Shown here: positions 1-9,920 of the stretch, in pieces | Layout: every line of letters begins with the position of its first letter | Numbering within the stretch: the first letter of the stretch is position 1 | Assembly (NCBI GenBank): GCA_030562195.1 | Contig: JAUJPP010000011.1 | Coordinates: 744,001-808,000, forward strand | Direction of reading: 5' to 3' | Source: Nipponacmea schrenckii | Lineage: Eukaryota; Mollusca; Gastropoda; Lottiidae | DNA: 64,000 nt | The notes under the pieces: generated by a model | The model's input: only the letters and a program-made list of their open reading frames with translations | Database searches by the model: none | What the model was told of the DNA's origin: nothing | Translations under genes and position numbers: made by a program

Positions 1-580
1 CTAGTGACCATGACCTTTAGTAACCTTGACCTTTACAAGATCATTGGTCACTGACTTTGGCTATCAGTTGACAATTTGACATTAGGCTTCCGACGTCTTC
101 TTCCGGTTTTATAGCTGCCCAAAAACAGCAAAATTCGCTACTTTGGACTGCTCCAGAGCGTGACCTAATTAATTTAGAGGGTTATTTTTTTCAGATTCTT
201 AAGGCGCCTTTAGTCCTCTTTCCAGCGATGTTCAACAAAATTTTTCAAAATGAAAATTTAATTTTTGCACTTTTAAAACTAAAGTACATTTTGCTTTTTT
301 GAAATGTATGTGTGTATATCTCGCGATCTATAAGATGTACAAGCTTCAAATTTGTACCATGAATATATATTTTGTATGAGATTAGATTTACGCAAAAGTA
401 AATTAGATGGGCGTGGCACATACGGGTAAACTTCCAATTTACCAGTTATATCGGTCAACGCTTTACATCTGTAGGAAATAACATTTTTCCAAAAAATTCT
501 TTGCACACAGATACCTTGCTGCTTCGGCCAGTTTCTCCCAGAAAATCAGATGTTCCACTCTGTGCCACGTGTGGCTCTAG
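1..580 (+). repeat. Family A repeat, last subunit, cut by window edge
   Basis: This is the second of the two ~630-bp subunits that close a family A unit; the window opens at the subunit start (CTAGTGACC). It carries the conserved GAGCGTGACCTAATTAATTT block and the GGGCGTGGCACAT block. It ends in the terminal stem-loop GCCAC-GT-GTGGC-T-CTAG at 564-580. Unlike most copies it has lost the GCAAAGTCCCAC arm before the stem. No coding function is seen. Confidence 0.85.
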
Positions 581-583
581 TTG

Positions 584-626
584 TGGGACTTTGCTACCGC
601 AAAGTCCCAGTTTGTTTTCGAAATGT

Positions 627-665
<39 letters not shown>
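584..665 (+). repeat. Hairpin A cassette plus T-run
   Basis: A perfect 11-bp stem (TGGGACTTTGC / GCAAAGTCCCA, loop TACC, 584-609) is followed by TTTGTTTTCG, a short linker and a 36-nt T-run (630-665). It sits directly after the CTAG of one unit and before the body of the next. The stem matches the arm near the right end of family A units, so I read it as the left terminus of the following unit. Confidence 0.75.
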
Positions 666-2668
666 CGAAATTTACACACCTCACACAGCCTAGGCTGCAA
701 TAGTTGCAGCAATTTCACAACATCTTCAGACCTTCTGTAGTGGCGACGTTTCTAATGAATGAACATTTTAACATTTTTGCAAAACCGGAAGTGCTGCATT
801 GCAACATACCTAAAAAGTCGGTCAGTGGCTCTAGAAGTCGCAATTTTCAATCGATTTTCGTCGGGTTTGCATTTTTGGAAACTTGAAATAATTTCCAACA
901 AGATAGCAATTTCAAAATTTCAAAATTCGAAAATTCCTAGCACACATTTTTTTGCCGTATTTTGCACATTTTTGCAACTTTGCTATTTTCCATCCGATTT
1001 ATCTAAAAAAAATTGAGTATATGTAGCCCAAGGAATGATTTCCAAAAAGTAGGTCAAAATTTTTGCGTCACTTCCGGTTTTTGCGAAAAATAGAGTTTTA
1101 CGTCCGGTTGAATAACTTCCGGTTTTATTAATGTATGAGATTCAAACTTGTATCATCGGGTAGCCATTAGCCATACAAAAAAGCGAAGAAAATAAAATCA
1201 AGGCGGCATGCGCAACTTTCGCCGCCATTTTGATTTTTCTGAAATTGCGCAAATTTAATTCAGACATTATGGCTTATCCGATTGAGATGATTTTGGTGTC
1301 AAATGAAAGAACATAAAAATTGCAAAAAAACATTGGAAGTCGATTTTTGAATTTCGCTTTTGCATTTTTGCAACATCCGGTTGAATTTTTTCAAAGTTTG
1401 GGGGCTTATTTCTCGTGACCTTGACCTTTGGTGACCATGACCTTTAGTAGGTCAAAGGTCATTGACCTTGGCTATCAGTTGATACTTTGACATTTGACCT
1501 CCGACGTCTACTTCCGGTTTTATAGCTGCCCAAAAACAGCGAAATTCGCAACTTTGGACTGCTCTAGAGCGTGACCTAATTAATTTAGAGTGTTATTTTT
1601 TTCAGATTCTTAAAGTGCTTTTTGTCCTCTTTCCAACGATGTATAACAAAGGTTTTTAAAATGAAAATTGAAGTTTTTGATTTTTGAAAATTTAAGTATA
1701 TTTTGCCGTATTTACGTTTGCTTGAAATGTATGTATGTATATCTCGTGATCTATTAGATGTACAAACTTCAAATTTGTACCGTGAATATTCATTTTGAAT
1801 GTGATTTGATTTATATAAAAAAAATGAGATGGGCGTGGCACATCCGTGTAAAATTCCGATTTACCATTTATATGGGTCAGCGAATTACGGCTGCAGTAAA
1901 TAGCCTTTTTTTAAAAAGTACTTTGCACACAGATACCTCATTGCTTTGGCCAGTTTATTGCAGAAAATCAGATAATTCGGCCTGTTTGTTGCAATTTTTC
2001 GACAATAGGAAAGCAGTTAATATTTTTTTCTAATTTTGGAAGCTTATTTCTCGTGACCTTGACCCTTGGTGACCTTGAACTTAAGTAGGTCAAAGGTCAT
2101 AGACCGTGTCTATCATTTAATACTTTGACATTTGACCTCCGACGTCCACTTCCGGTTTTATAGCTGCCTGAAAACAGGAAAAATCACAACTTTGGACTGC
2201 TCTAGAGCGTGACCTAATTAATTTAGAGGTTTATTATTTTCAGATTCTTAAGGGGCTTTTTGTCCACTTTCCAGCAATGTATAACAAAAGTTTTTAAAAT
2301 TAAAATTTAATTTTTGCACTTTTAAAATTAAAGTACATTTTGCCATTTTGAAATGTATTTGTGCATATTTCGTGGTCTTTTAAATGTACAAGCTTCAAAT
2401 TTGTACCGTGAATATATATTTTGAATTTTATTAGATTTACGCAAAAAACAATGAGATGGGCGTGGCACATCCGGGTAAACTTTTAATTTAGCATTTATAT
2501 AGGTCAGCGAATTACGTCAGTAGGAAATAACGTTTTTCCAAAAAATTCTTTGCACACGGATACCTAGTTGCTTTGGCCATATGCTCCTAGAAAATCAGAT
2601 GTTTCGGCCTGTCTGTTGCAATTTTGCGACATTTGCAAAGTCCCACTCTGTGCCACTAGTGGCTCTAG
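666..2668 (+). repeat. Family A unit, complete
   Basis: The head (666 to about 1400) starts CGAAATTTACACACC and contains ACTTCCGGT at 1070 and 1115 and a GCCGCCATTTTGA block. Two subunits follow, from about 1403 and about 2041. The first holds a direct-plus-inverted AGGTCA composite (1449-1468). The right end is arm GCAAAGTCCCAC (2635-2646) and stem GCCAC-TA-GTGGC-T-CTAG (2652-2668). Short open frames inside are not conserved as proteins. Confidence 0.85.
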
Positions 2669-2683
2669 TGTTTTTTTTTTTTT
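2669..2683 (+). repeat. T-run junction without hairpin cassette
   Basis: The CTAG end of one family A unit is followed by TG and 13 T's, then CGAAATTTACAC of the next unit. This is the cassette-less form of the junction, also seen at 19,636, 45,397 and 51,793. Confidence 0.8.
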
Positions 2684-4652
2684 CGAAATTTACACACCTC
2701 ACACAGCCTAGGCTGCAGCAGTTGCAGCAATTTCACAACATCTCCAGACCTTCTGTAGTGGCAACGTTTCTAATGAATATAAATTGGAACATTTTTGCAC
2801 AGCTGATATTTGCACATTGCAAGAAACCTAAAAAGTAGCAAAATGGCTCTAGATGTCGCAATTTTTAATCGATTTTCTTCGGGTTTGCATTTTTAAAAAC
2901 TTGAACTAGTTTCCAACAAGATAGCAGTTGGAAAAATTCGAAATTCGAAAATTCATAGCACACATTTTGTTGCCGTATTTTGCACTTTTTTGCAACTTTG
3001 CTATTTTAAGACCGATTGATCTGAAAATTTGGGTGCCTTCAAGTGTCATGAATTTAAAAACATTGCCAACGTAAAACGGGTTTAAACTTCCGGTTGACCT
3101 ACTTGTGCTGTAATTGATGTATCGCAACAAAATTTATGTCAATCCTAATTAAATTAGAAGACAAAAAAACGAAGCAGAAAAAATCCGGACCGGAAGTAAA
3201 ACATTGGCCGCCATCTTGAAATGTCACTTTTTTGTAAAACTCAAAATGGGGCCTCTACGGTAAGAGCGATTTGTGTGATGTTTATATTTCTGGAAAGCTT
3301 AGTCGATTGCGATCAAAATGTTGGAAATCGATTTTTGAATTTTGCTTTTGCTTTTTTGCAACATCCGGTTGAATTTTTTCGAAGTTTGGGGGCTTATTTC
3401 TCGTGACCTTGACCTTTGGTGACCATGACCTTTAGTAGGTCAAAGGTCATTGACCTTGGCTATCAGTTGATACTTTGAACTTTGACCTCCGACGTCTATT
3501 TCCGGTTTTATAGCTGCCCGAAAACAGCAAAATTCGCAACTTTGGGCTGCTCTAGAGCGTGACCTAATTAATTTAGAGTGTTAATTTTTTCAGATTCTTA
3601 GATTGTTTTTTGTCCTCTTTCCAACGATATTGAACAAAAGTTTGTAAAATGAAAATTGAATTTTTTGATTTTTGCAAAGAAAAGTACATTTTGCCGTATT
3701 TTCGCTTCCTTGAAATGTTTGTGTGTATATCTCGTGATCTATCAGCTATACAAGCTTCAAATTTTTACTGTGAATATACATTTTGAATATGATTAGATTC
3801 CCTTCCAAAAAAACGAGATGGGCGTGGCACATCCGGGTGAACTTCAAATTTACCATTTATATCGGTCAGCGAATTACGGCTGCAGTAAATAACGTTTTTC
3901 AAAAAAGTACCTTGCATACATATATCTCATTACTTTGGCCAGTTTATCCCAAAAAATCAAATGTTTCTGCCTGTTTGTTGCAATTTTGCGACATTTGCAA
4001 AAAATCAGTTTTTTTTAGTTTGGGGGCTTATTTCTAGTGACTTTGACCTTTGGTGACCTTGACCTTTACAAGGTCATTGGTCACTGACTTTAGCTATCAG
4101 TTGACAATTTGGCATTAGACTTCTGACGTCTATTTCCGGTTTTATAGCTGCTCGAAAGCAGCAAAATTTGCAAAGTTGGACTGCTCTAGAGCGTGACCTA
4201 ATTAATTTAGAGGGTTATTTTTTTCACATTCCGAAGGCGCCTTTTGTCCTCTTTCCAGCGATGCACAACAAAAGTTTTTAAAATGAAAATTTAATTTTTG
4301 GACTTTTAAAATTAAAGTACATTTTGCTTTTTTGAAACGTATTTGTGTATATCTCGTGATCTATTAGATGTACAAGCTTCAAATTTGTACCATGAATATA
4401 TATTTTGTATGAGATTAGATTTACGCAAAAGTAAATTAGATGGGCGTGGCACATACGGGTAAACTTCCAATTTACCAGTTATATCGGTCAGCGCTTTACA
4501 TCTGTAGAAAATAACATTTTTCCAAAAAATTCTTTGCACACAGATACCTCGTTGCTTTGGCCAGTTTCTCCCAGAAAATCAGATGTTTCGGCCTGTTTGT
4601 TGCAATTTTGCAACGTTAGCAAAGTCCCACTCTGTGCCACGTGTGGCTCTAG
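2684..4652 (+). repeat. Family A unit, complete
   Basis: The head (2684 to about 3390) is a variant with an ACCGGAAGT (3189-3197) and GCCGCCATCTTG (3207-3218) pair. Subunits start near 3391 and 4025. The AGGTCA composite is at 3437-3456. The right end is arm GCAAAGTCCCAC (4619-4630), stem GCCAC-GT-GTGGC (4636-4647), T and CTAG (4649-4652). Confidence 0.85.
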
Positions 4653-4655
4653 TTG

Positions 4656-4726
4656 TGGGACTTTGCTACCGCAAAGTCCCAGTTTGTTTTCGGTTTGTCT
4701 TTTTTTTTTTTTTTTTTTTTTTTTTT
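4656..4726 (+). repeat. Hairpin A cassette plus T-run
   Basis: The 11-bp stem TGGGACTTTGC/GCAAAGTCCCA with loop TACC (4656-4681) is followed by GTTTGTTTTCGGTTTGTC and a T-run (4700-4726). The 5' arm can alternatively pair with the GCAAAGTCCCAC arm at 4619-4630. Confidence 0.75.
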
Positions 4727-6732
4727 CGAAATTTACACACCTCACACAGCCTAGACTGCAATAGTTGCAGCAATTTCACAACATCTCCAGACCTTCTGTA
4801 GTGGCGACGTTTCTAATGAATGAACATTTGAACATTTTAGCAAAACCGGAAGTGCTGCATTGCAACATACCTAAAAAGTCGGTCAGTGGCTCTAGAAGTC
4901 GCAATTTTCAATCGATTTTCGTCGGGTTTGCATTTTTGGAAACTTGAAATAATTTCCAACAAGATAGCAATTTCAAAATTTCAAAATTCGAAAATTCGTA
5001 GCACACATTTTTTTGCCGTATTTTGCACATTTTTGCAACTTTTTTATTTAAAGTCCGATTAATCTTAAAAAAATTGAGTATATGTAGCCCATGGAATGAT
5101 TTCCAAAAAAGTAGGTCAAAATTTTTGCGTCACTTCCGGTTTTTGCGAAAAATAGAGTTTTACGTCCGGTTGAATAACTTCCGGTTTTATTAATGTATGA
5201 GATTCAAACTTGTATCATCGGGTAGCCATTAGCCATACAAAAAAGCGAAGAAAATAAAATCAAGGCCGCATGCGCAACTTTCGCCGCCATTTTGATTTTT
5301 CTGAAATTGCGCGAATTTAATTCAGACATTATGGCTTATCCGATTGAGATGATTTTGGTGTCAAATGAAAGAACATAAAAATTGCAAAAAAACATTGGAA
5401 GTCGATTTTTGAATTTCGCTTTTGCATTTTTGCAACATGCGGTTTAATTTTTTCAAAGTTTGGGGGCTTATTTCACGTGACCTTGACCTTTGGTGACCGT
5501 GACCTTTAGTAGGTCAAAGGTCATTGAACTTGGCTATCAGTTGATACTTTGAACTTTGACCTCCGACGTCTACTTCCGGTTTTATAGCTGCCCAAAAACA
5601 GTGAAATTCGCAACTTTGGACTGCTCTAGAGCGTGACCTAACTAATTTAGAGTGTTATTTTTTTCAGATTCTTAAAGTGCTTTTTGTCCTCTTTTAAACG
5701 ATGTATAACAAAGGTTTTTAAAATGAAAATTGAAGTTTTTGATTTTTGAAAATTTAAGTATATTTTGCCGTATTTACGTTTGCTTGAAATGTATGTATGT
5801 ATATCTCGTGATCTATTAGATGTACAAACTTCAAATTTGTACCGTGAATATTCATTTTGAATGTGATTTGATTTATATAAAAAAAAATGAGATGGGCGTG
5901 GCACATCCGTGTAAAAATCCGATTTACCATTTATATGGGTCAGCGAATTACGGCTGCAGTAAATAGCCTTTTTTAAAAAAGTACTTTGCACACAGATACC
6001 TCATTGCTTTGGCCAGTTTATTCCAGAAAATCAGATAATTCGGCCTGTTTGTTGCAATTTTTCGACAATAGGAAACCAGTTAATATTTTTTTCTAATTTT
6101 GGAAGCTTATTTCTCGTGACCTTGACCCTTGGTGACCTTGAACTTTAGTACGTCAAAGGTCATTGACCGTGTCTATCATTTAATACTTTGACATTTGACC
6201 TCCGACGTCCACTTCCGGTTTTATAGCTGCCTGAAAACAGCAAAATTCACTACTTTGGACTGCTCTAGAGCGTGACCTAATTAATTTAAAGGTTTATTAT
6301 TTTCAGATTCTTAAGGGGCTTTTTGTCCACTTTCCAGCAATGTATAACAACAGTTTTTAAAATTAAAATTTAACTATTGCACTTTTAAAATTAAAGTACA
6401 TTTTGCCTTTTTGAAATGTATTTGTGCATATTTCGTGATCTTTTAAATGTACAAGCTTCAAATTTGTACCGTGAATATATATTTTGAATGTTATTAAATT
6501 TATGCAAAAAACAAATGAGATGGGCGTGGCACATCCGGGTAAACTTTCAATTTAGCATTTATATAGGTCAGCGAATTACGTCAATAGGAAATAACGTTTT
6601 TCCAAAAAAATCTTTGCACACAGATACCTCGTTGCTTTGGCCATATGCTCCCAGAAAATCAGATGTTTCGGCCTGTCTGTTGCAATTTTGCAACGTTAGC
6701 AAAGTCCCACTCTGTGCCACATGTGGCTCTAG
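4727..6732 (+). repeat. Family A unit, complete
   Basis: The head is almost the same as that of the unit at 666. Subunits start near 5465 and 6103. The right end is arm GCAAAGTCCCAC (6699-6710) and stem GCCAC-AT-GTGGC-T-CTAG (6716-6732). The two bases between the stem arms differ among copies (GT, TA, AT) while the arms are kept. Confidence 0.85.
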
Positions 6733-6735
6733 TTG

Positions 6736-6869
6736 TGGGACTTTGCTTTCAGCAAAGTCCCAGTTTGTTTTCGGTTTGTCAATTCTTTTTTTTTTTTTTT
6801 GCAGTGCGTTCATTCGAACGCACTGCTTTGTTTTCGAAATGTTTTTTTTTTTTTTTTTTTTTTTTTTTC
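6736..6869 (+). repeat. Hairpin A cassette followed by hairpin B cassette and T-run
   Basis: Hairpin A (6736-6762, loop TTTCA) is followed by a short T-run and hairpin B: GCAGTGCGTTC / GAACGCACTGC with loop ATTC (6801-6826). Both have the tail TTTGTTTTCG. The long T-run is 6842-6869. The body that follows is family B, whose right-end arm (14103-14113) is GAACGCACTGC, the hairpin B stem. Confidence 0.78.
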
Positions 6870-8388
6870 GAATTCTTCCCAGAGCGCCCAGCCAAAACTA
6901 CATATGCTATGAATTCACTCTTTCCATTTTCTTGTCGTACTCGTGAAAGTAATGTTAATGAATGTAATTTGATGCATTTTTTTTAAACAGGAAATGACGT
7001 AGCGCATTCCAAAGTTTTTCTTTCTTTTTCAATTTGCGGCTTTATTTTTGATCCAATGTTGATCGTTCTTTTTTAGATAACTACATTGAATTTAGTTCTA
7101 AAAGATAGCAATTTGAGAATTAAACATTTCCCAACTTTGTCGCTGACTTTTTGAATTTTAAATTTTTAGCATTTTTTTACTTCTACAGTTTTCTATCGGT
7201 CGACTTGAAAACTTACAGATATAAAGACATTTTGATTGCGAACCAAAATTAATTTTCAAAATTTCGATATCACTTCCGGTTTTGAAGTCATTTGCTTTTA
7301 AAGTTGATTTTGCACTTCCGAAATATAGAGAATATTTCAAAAATTTACTTTGCAATTAGCTACAATTGTCTATTAAATGATGCTAAATTAAAAAAATCCG
7401 AACCGGAAGTAATGGATCAGCCGCCATGTTGATATGACTAACTTTTGTAAAACTCAAAATTGGGCCTTAGGGTTAAATCTAATTTCCATAACTTTAGATT
7501 TTCTAAAAACATTCAACCATTGCGCAAAAAAGTATGGGAAGGGATTTTTGAATTTCGCTTTTGCTTTTCTTTTATTTCCGGTTGAAATTTTCCAGTAATT
7601 GTCAAAAATTTAAAAGATAATATTTCGCGACCTTGACCTTCGGTGACCTTTTGACCTGAACAAAAGTTATTGCCCTTGATTATATCTACCCAATGGTATC
7701 TTCACTTTTGTTGTCCGATGTTTACTTCCGGTTTTGCAGCCTATTGAAAATCACGAATTTTAACTTTAAAGAGCTCTATCACGTGACCTAATTTACATAG
7801 GACAGAATTTCTTACATATTCCTTTTACGCTTAATGTCATCTTCCCATTAATATATCAAACTTGGTATTTTAGTCAAAATTGCGCGTTTAAAAATTTCAA
7901 AATTTTGTAATTTCTTCTATACTAACTGTGCGTGTTTTTCTTTCAATCGAAATAGGGTCTCGGGGGATAATTCGATTTGTGTTATTTTGATGTATTAAGA
8001 ATCTATAACCGATTGCCGAAATATATATGGAAACCGATTTTTGAATTTTGATTTTGATTTTTTAACGATTAAATTTTTTAAAAACTTTAAAGGGTCGTAT
8101 ATTGTGACGTTGACCTTTGACGAATTTTTGACCTGTACAAATATGATAGCTCTCGAGAAGTTCTATCCAATGATATATAAAGCTTTATTGTAAGATGTAT
8201 ACTTCCACTTTTATCGCCATTTGACAATTGCGAATTTTCCCTATAAAACAATCTGTTTAATGTGTTGCATTTTGGCGACCTACAAGATATAAGTTTCAGC
8301 GATCTGAAATTATTTTTTAGTTTAATCGTTCTACATCCAGTTAAAATCGTTCTACATCCAGTTAAAATGATTCAAAGTTGTTATATAT
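6870..8388 (+). repeat. Family B unit, left part (interrupted by transposon)
   Basis: The body starts CGAATTCTTCCCAGAGCGCC and is nearly identical to 26,687-28,193. It contains ACTTCCGGT, a YY1-like GCCGCCATGTTGA near 7421, and blocks of TGACCTTGACC. A stretch containing TCGTTCTACATCCAG is duplicated in tandem near 8334-8367 but single in the other copy. The part is broken at 8388 by the DNA transposon, whose target duplication ATAT is 8385-8388. The unit resumes at 13,450. Confidence 0.85.
8385..8388. repeat. Target site duplication, left copy (ATAT)
   Basis: ATAT abuts the left TIR and is repeated at 13450-13453. The empty site at 28,190-28,193 has it once. Confidence 0.88.
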
Positions 8389-8416
8389 CGTGGGTAACCG
8401 CTTGAAACCTCGTATA
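8389..8416. repeat. Left terminal inverted repeat
   Basis: The 28 bp start CGTGGGTAACCGCTTG and end CCTCGTATA. This matches the reverse complement of 13422-13449 except at base 8 (A versus T). It contains one copy of the AACCTCGTATA motif repeated further in. Confidence 0.92.
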
Positions 8417-8596
8417 ACATAATTTGACTGATTTTTAGTTTTTGAGATAAACGGAAAAATGATGATAGCCATTTTAAAATTATGAAATGTGAAATTATTT
8501 TAGTTCTAATTGATAGCTGAATTTAAAGTACGTCATCTAGAGTAGTAGTAATTAAAAAAAGGGCACAATTTTACCTTAAAATCGAAAAAAATCGGC

Positions 8597-8650
8597 TATA
8601 CGTGGTTTTAAATGCAACAATTGGAATAATTTAGTGTTATACGAGGTTTT
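8597..8650. promoter_or_regulatory. Left subterminal copies of the AAAACCTCGTATA motif
   Basis: TATACGTGGTTTT (8597-8609) and TATACGAGGTTTT (8638-8650) are inverted copies of the inner part of the TIR. Subterminal repeats of this sort commonly act as transposase binding sites; binding here is inferred, not shown. Confidence 0.6.
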
Positions 8651-8825
8651 GTATTTCAGCTTCATGTGAATAATGAGGTAATTACAGTGTTATGTAACCA
8701 AATTAAATTGAGATTCATTCAACAACGCGCATTATCTCGTCGATAAACTTTCGAAGGTTCGTGTCGGAGAAACGCATTCTCCGAAATTCGCATTCCCAGA
8801 TACTGATACACTCTTTCGATAGGCA

Positions 8826-9610
8826 CAGATAAACCAGGTAAACCAAGATCATTTAGAGCAGTACCCCAGATAACCAGGTAGGTCAAAATCATAAAGAACA
8901 GTACCACAGATAAACCAGGTAAACCAAGATCATTTAGAGCGGTACGCCAGATAACCAGGTAGGTCAAAATCATAAAGAACAGTACAACAGATGAATCAGG
9001 TAGGTCAAAATCATATAGAACAGTACCACAGATAAACAAGGTAAACCAAGATCATTTAGAGCGGTACGCCAGATAACAAGGTAGGTCAAAATCATTAAGA
9101 ACAGTACCACAGATAACCCAGGTAGGTCAAAATCATATAGAGCAGTACCACAGATAAACCAGTGCCACAAATAAACCAGGTAAGTCAAAATCATATAGAG
9201 CAGTACCACAAATAAACCAGGTAAGTCAAAATCATATAGAGCAGTACCACAAATAAACCAGGTAAGTCAAAATCATATAGAGCAGTACCACAAATAAACC
9301 AGGTAAGTCAAAATCATATAGAGCAGTACCACAAATAAACCAGGTAACTCAAAATCATATAGAGCAGTACCACAGATAAACCAGTACTACAGATAACCAG
9401 GTAGGTCAAAATAATATAGAACAGTGTCACAGAGGAATCAGGTAGGTCAAAGTCATATAGAGCAGTACCACAGATAAACCAGGTAGGTTAAAATCATATA
9501 GAACAGTGCCACAGATAAACCAGGTAAGTCAAAATCATATATAACAGTACCAAAGATGAATCACATGGTAAGGATTATATAGAATAGTACCACTGATGGA
9601 TCAGGTAGGT
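8826..9610. repeat. 41-bp minisatellite inside the transposon
   Basis: The tandem units read ATAAACCAGGTAAGTC, then AAAATCATATAGAGCAGTACCAC. The start ATAAACC recurs at 9171, 9212, 9253 and 9294, an exact 41-bp step. Flanking units are diverged or partly deleted. The array lies downstream of the gene (the gene is on the minus strand). Open frames at 8719-9209 are only translations of this array. Confidence 0.9.
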
Positions 9611-9897
9611 CATTTGGATCATCGTATTGATGGAAAAGGTTGTAATATTGGAACACAATTAAATAAATTGTCTTATCCAAAGTGTTCCAACATGTTTTTA
9701 ATATTATTATTCAGTAGATTTCAGTCATCAAGAAAGGGATTTAAGTGGATTTAATTAAAAAGACGAACCGTGGAACTAGTATATTAATTAGCTAAACATT
9801 ATTATATCAATCAATAAAAATTTTCAGAACAAATATAAAACTTTAATAACATCAATTTAATTACCACTAAAATTATATTTTGTCCAATATTGGTTGC
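9611..9897. other. Transposon spacer between minisatellite and gene
   Basis: AT-rich sequence with no open frame or repeat I can name. On the minus strand it is the region just past the gene's 3' end. Confidence 0.5.
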
Positions 9898-9903
9898 TTT
9901 ATT
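9898..9903 (-). promoter_or_regulatory. Polyadenylation signal of the transposase gene
   Basis: AATAAA on the minus strand, about 18 nt past the TGA stop at 9921-9923. The position suits the mRNA 3' end. Confidence 0.55.
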
Positions 9904-9920
9904 CGTCATTATGAGGAATC

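Noticed and set aside
580..665. Rho-independent terminator (hairpin then T-run)
   Set aside because: It looks like one, but the T-run is 20 or more nt away from the stem, the genome is eukaryotic and no transcription unit ends there. The RNA polymerase III reading was also dropped because I found no A/B box promoter.
279..7000. Many short open frames (60-160 codons) in family A, recurring as similar peptides in each unit
   Set aside because: They are translations of repeated DNA: frames open on both strands, many run through T-runs as poly-Phe or poly-Lys, and indels between copies shift them. No known domain is visible.
8719..9209. Minus-strand open frames with repeated LxGLSVVLF-type peptides
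   Set aside because: They simply follow the 41-bp minisatellite; 41 is not a multiple of three, so the reading frame is not maintained by the repeat.
8820..9610. Centromere-type satellite
   Set aside because: The array is under 1 kb and lies wholly inside one transposon copy.
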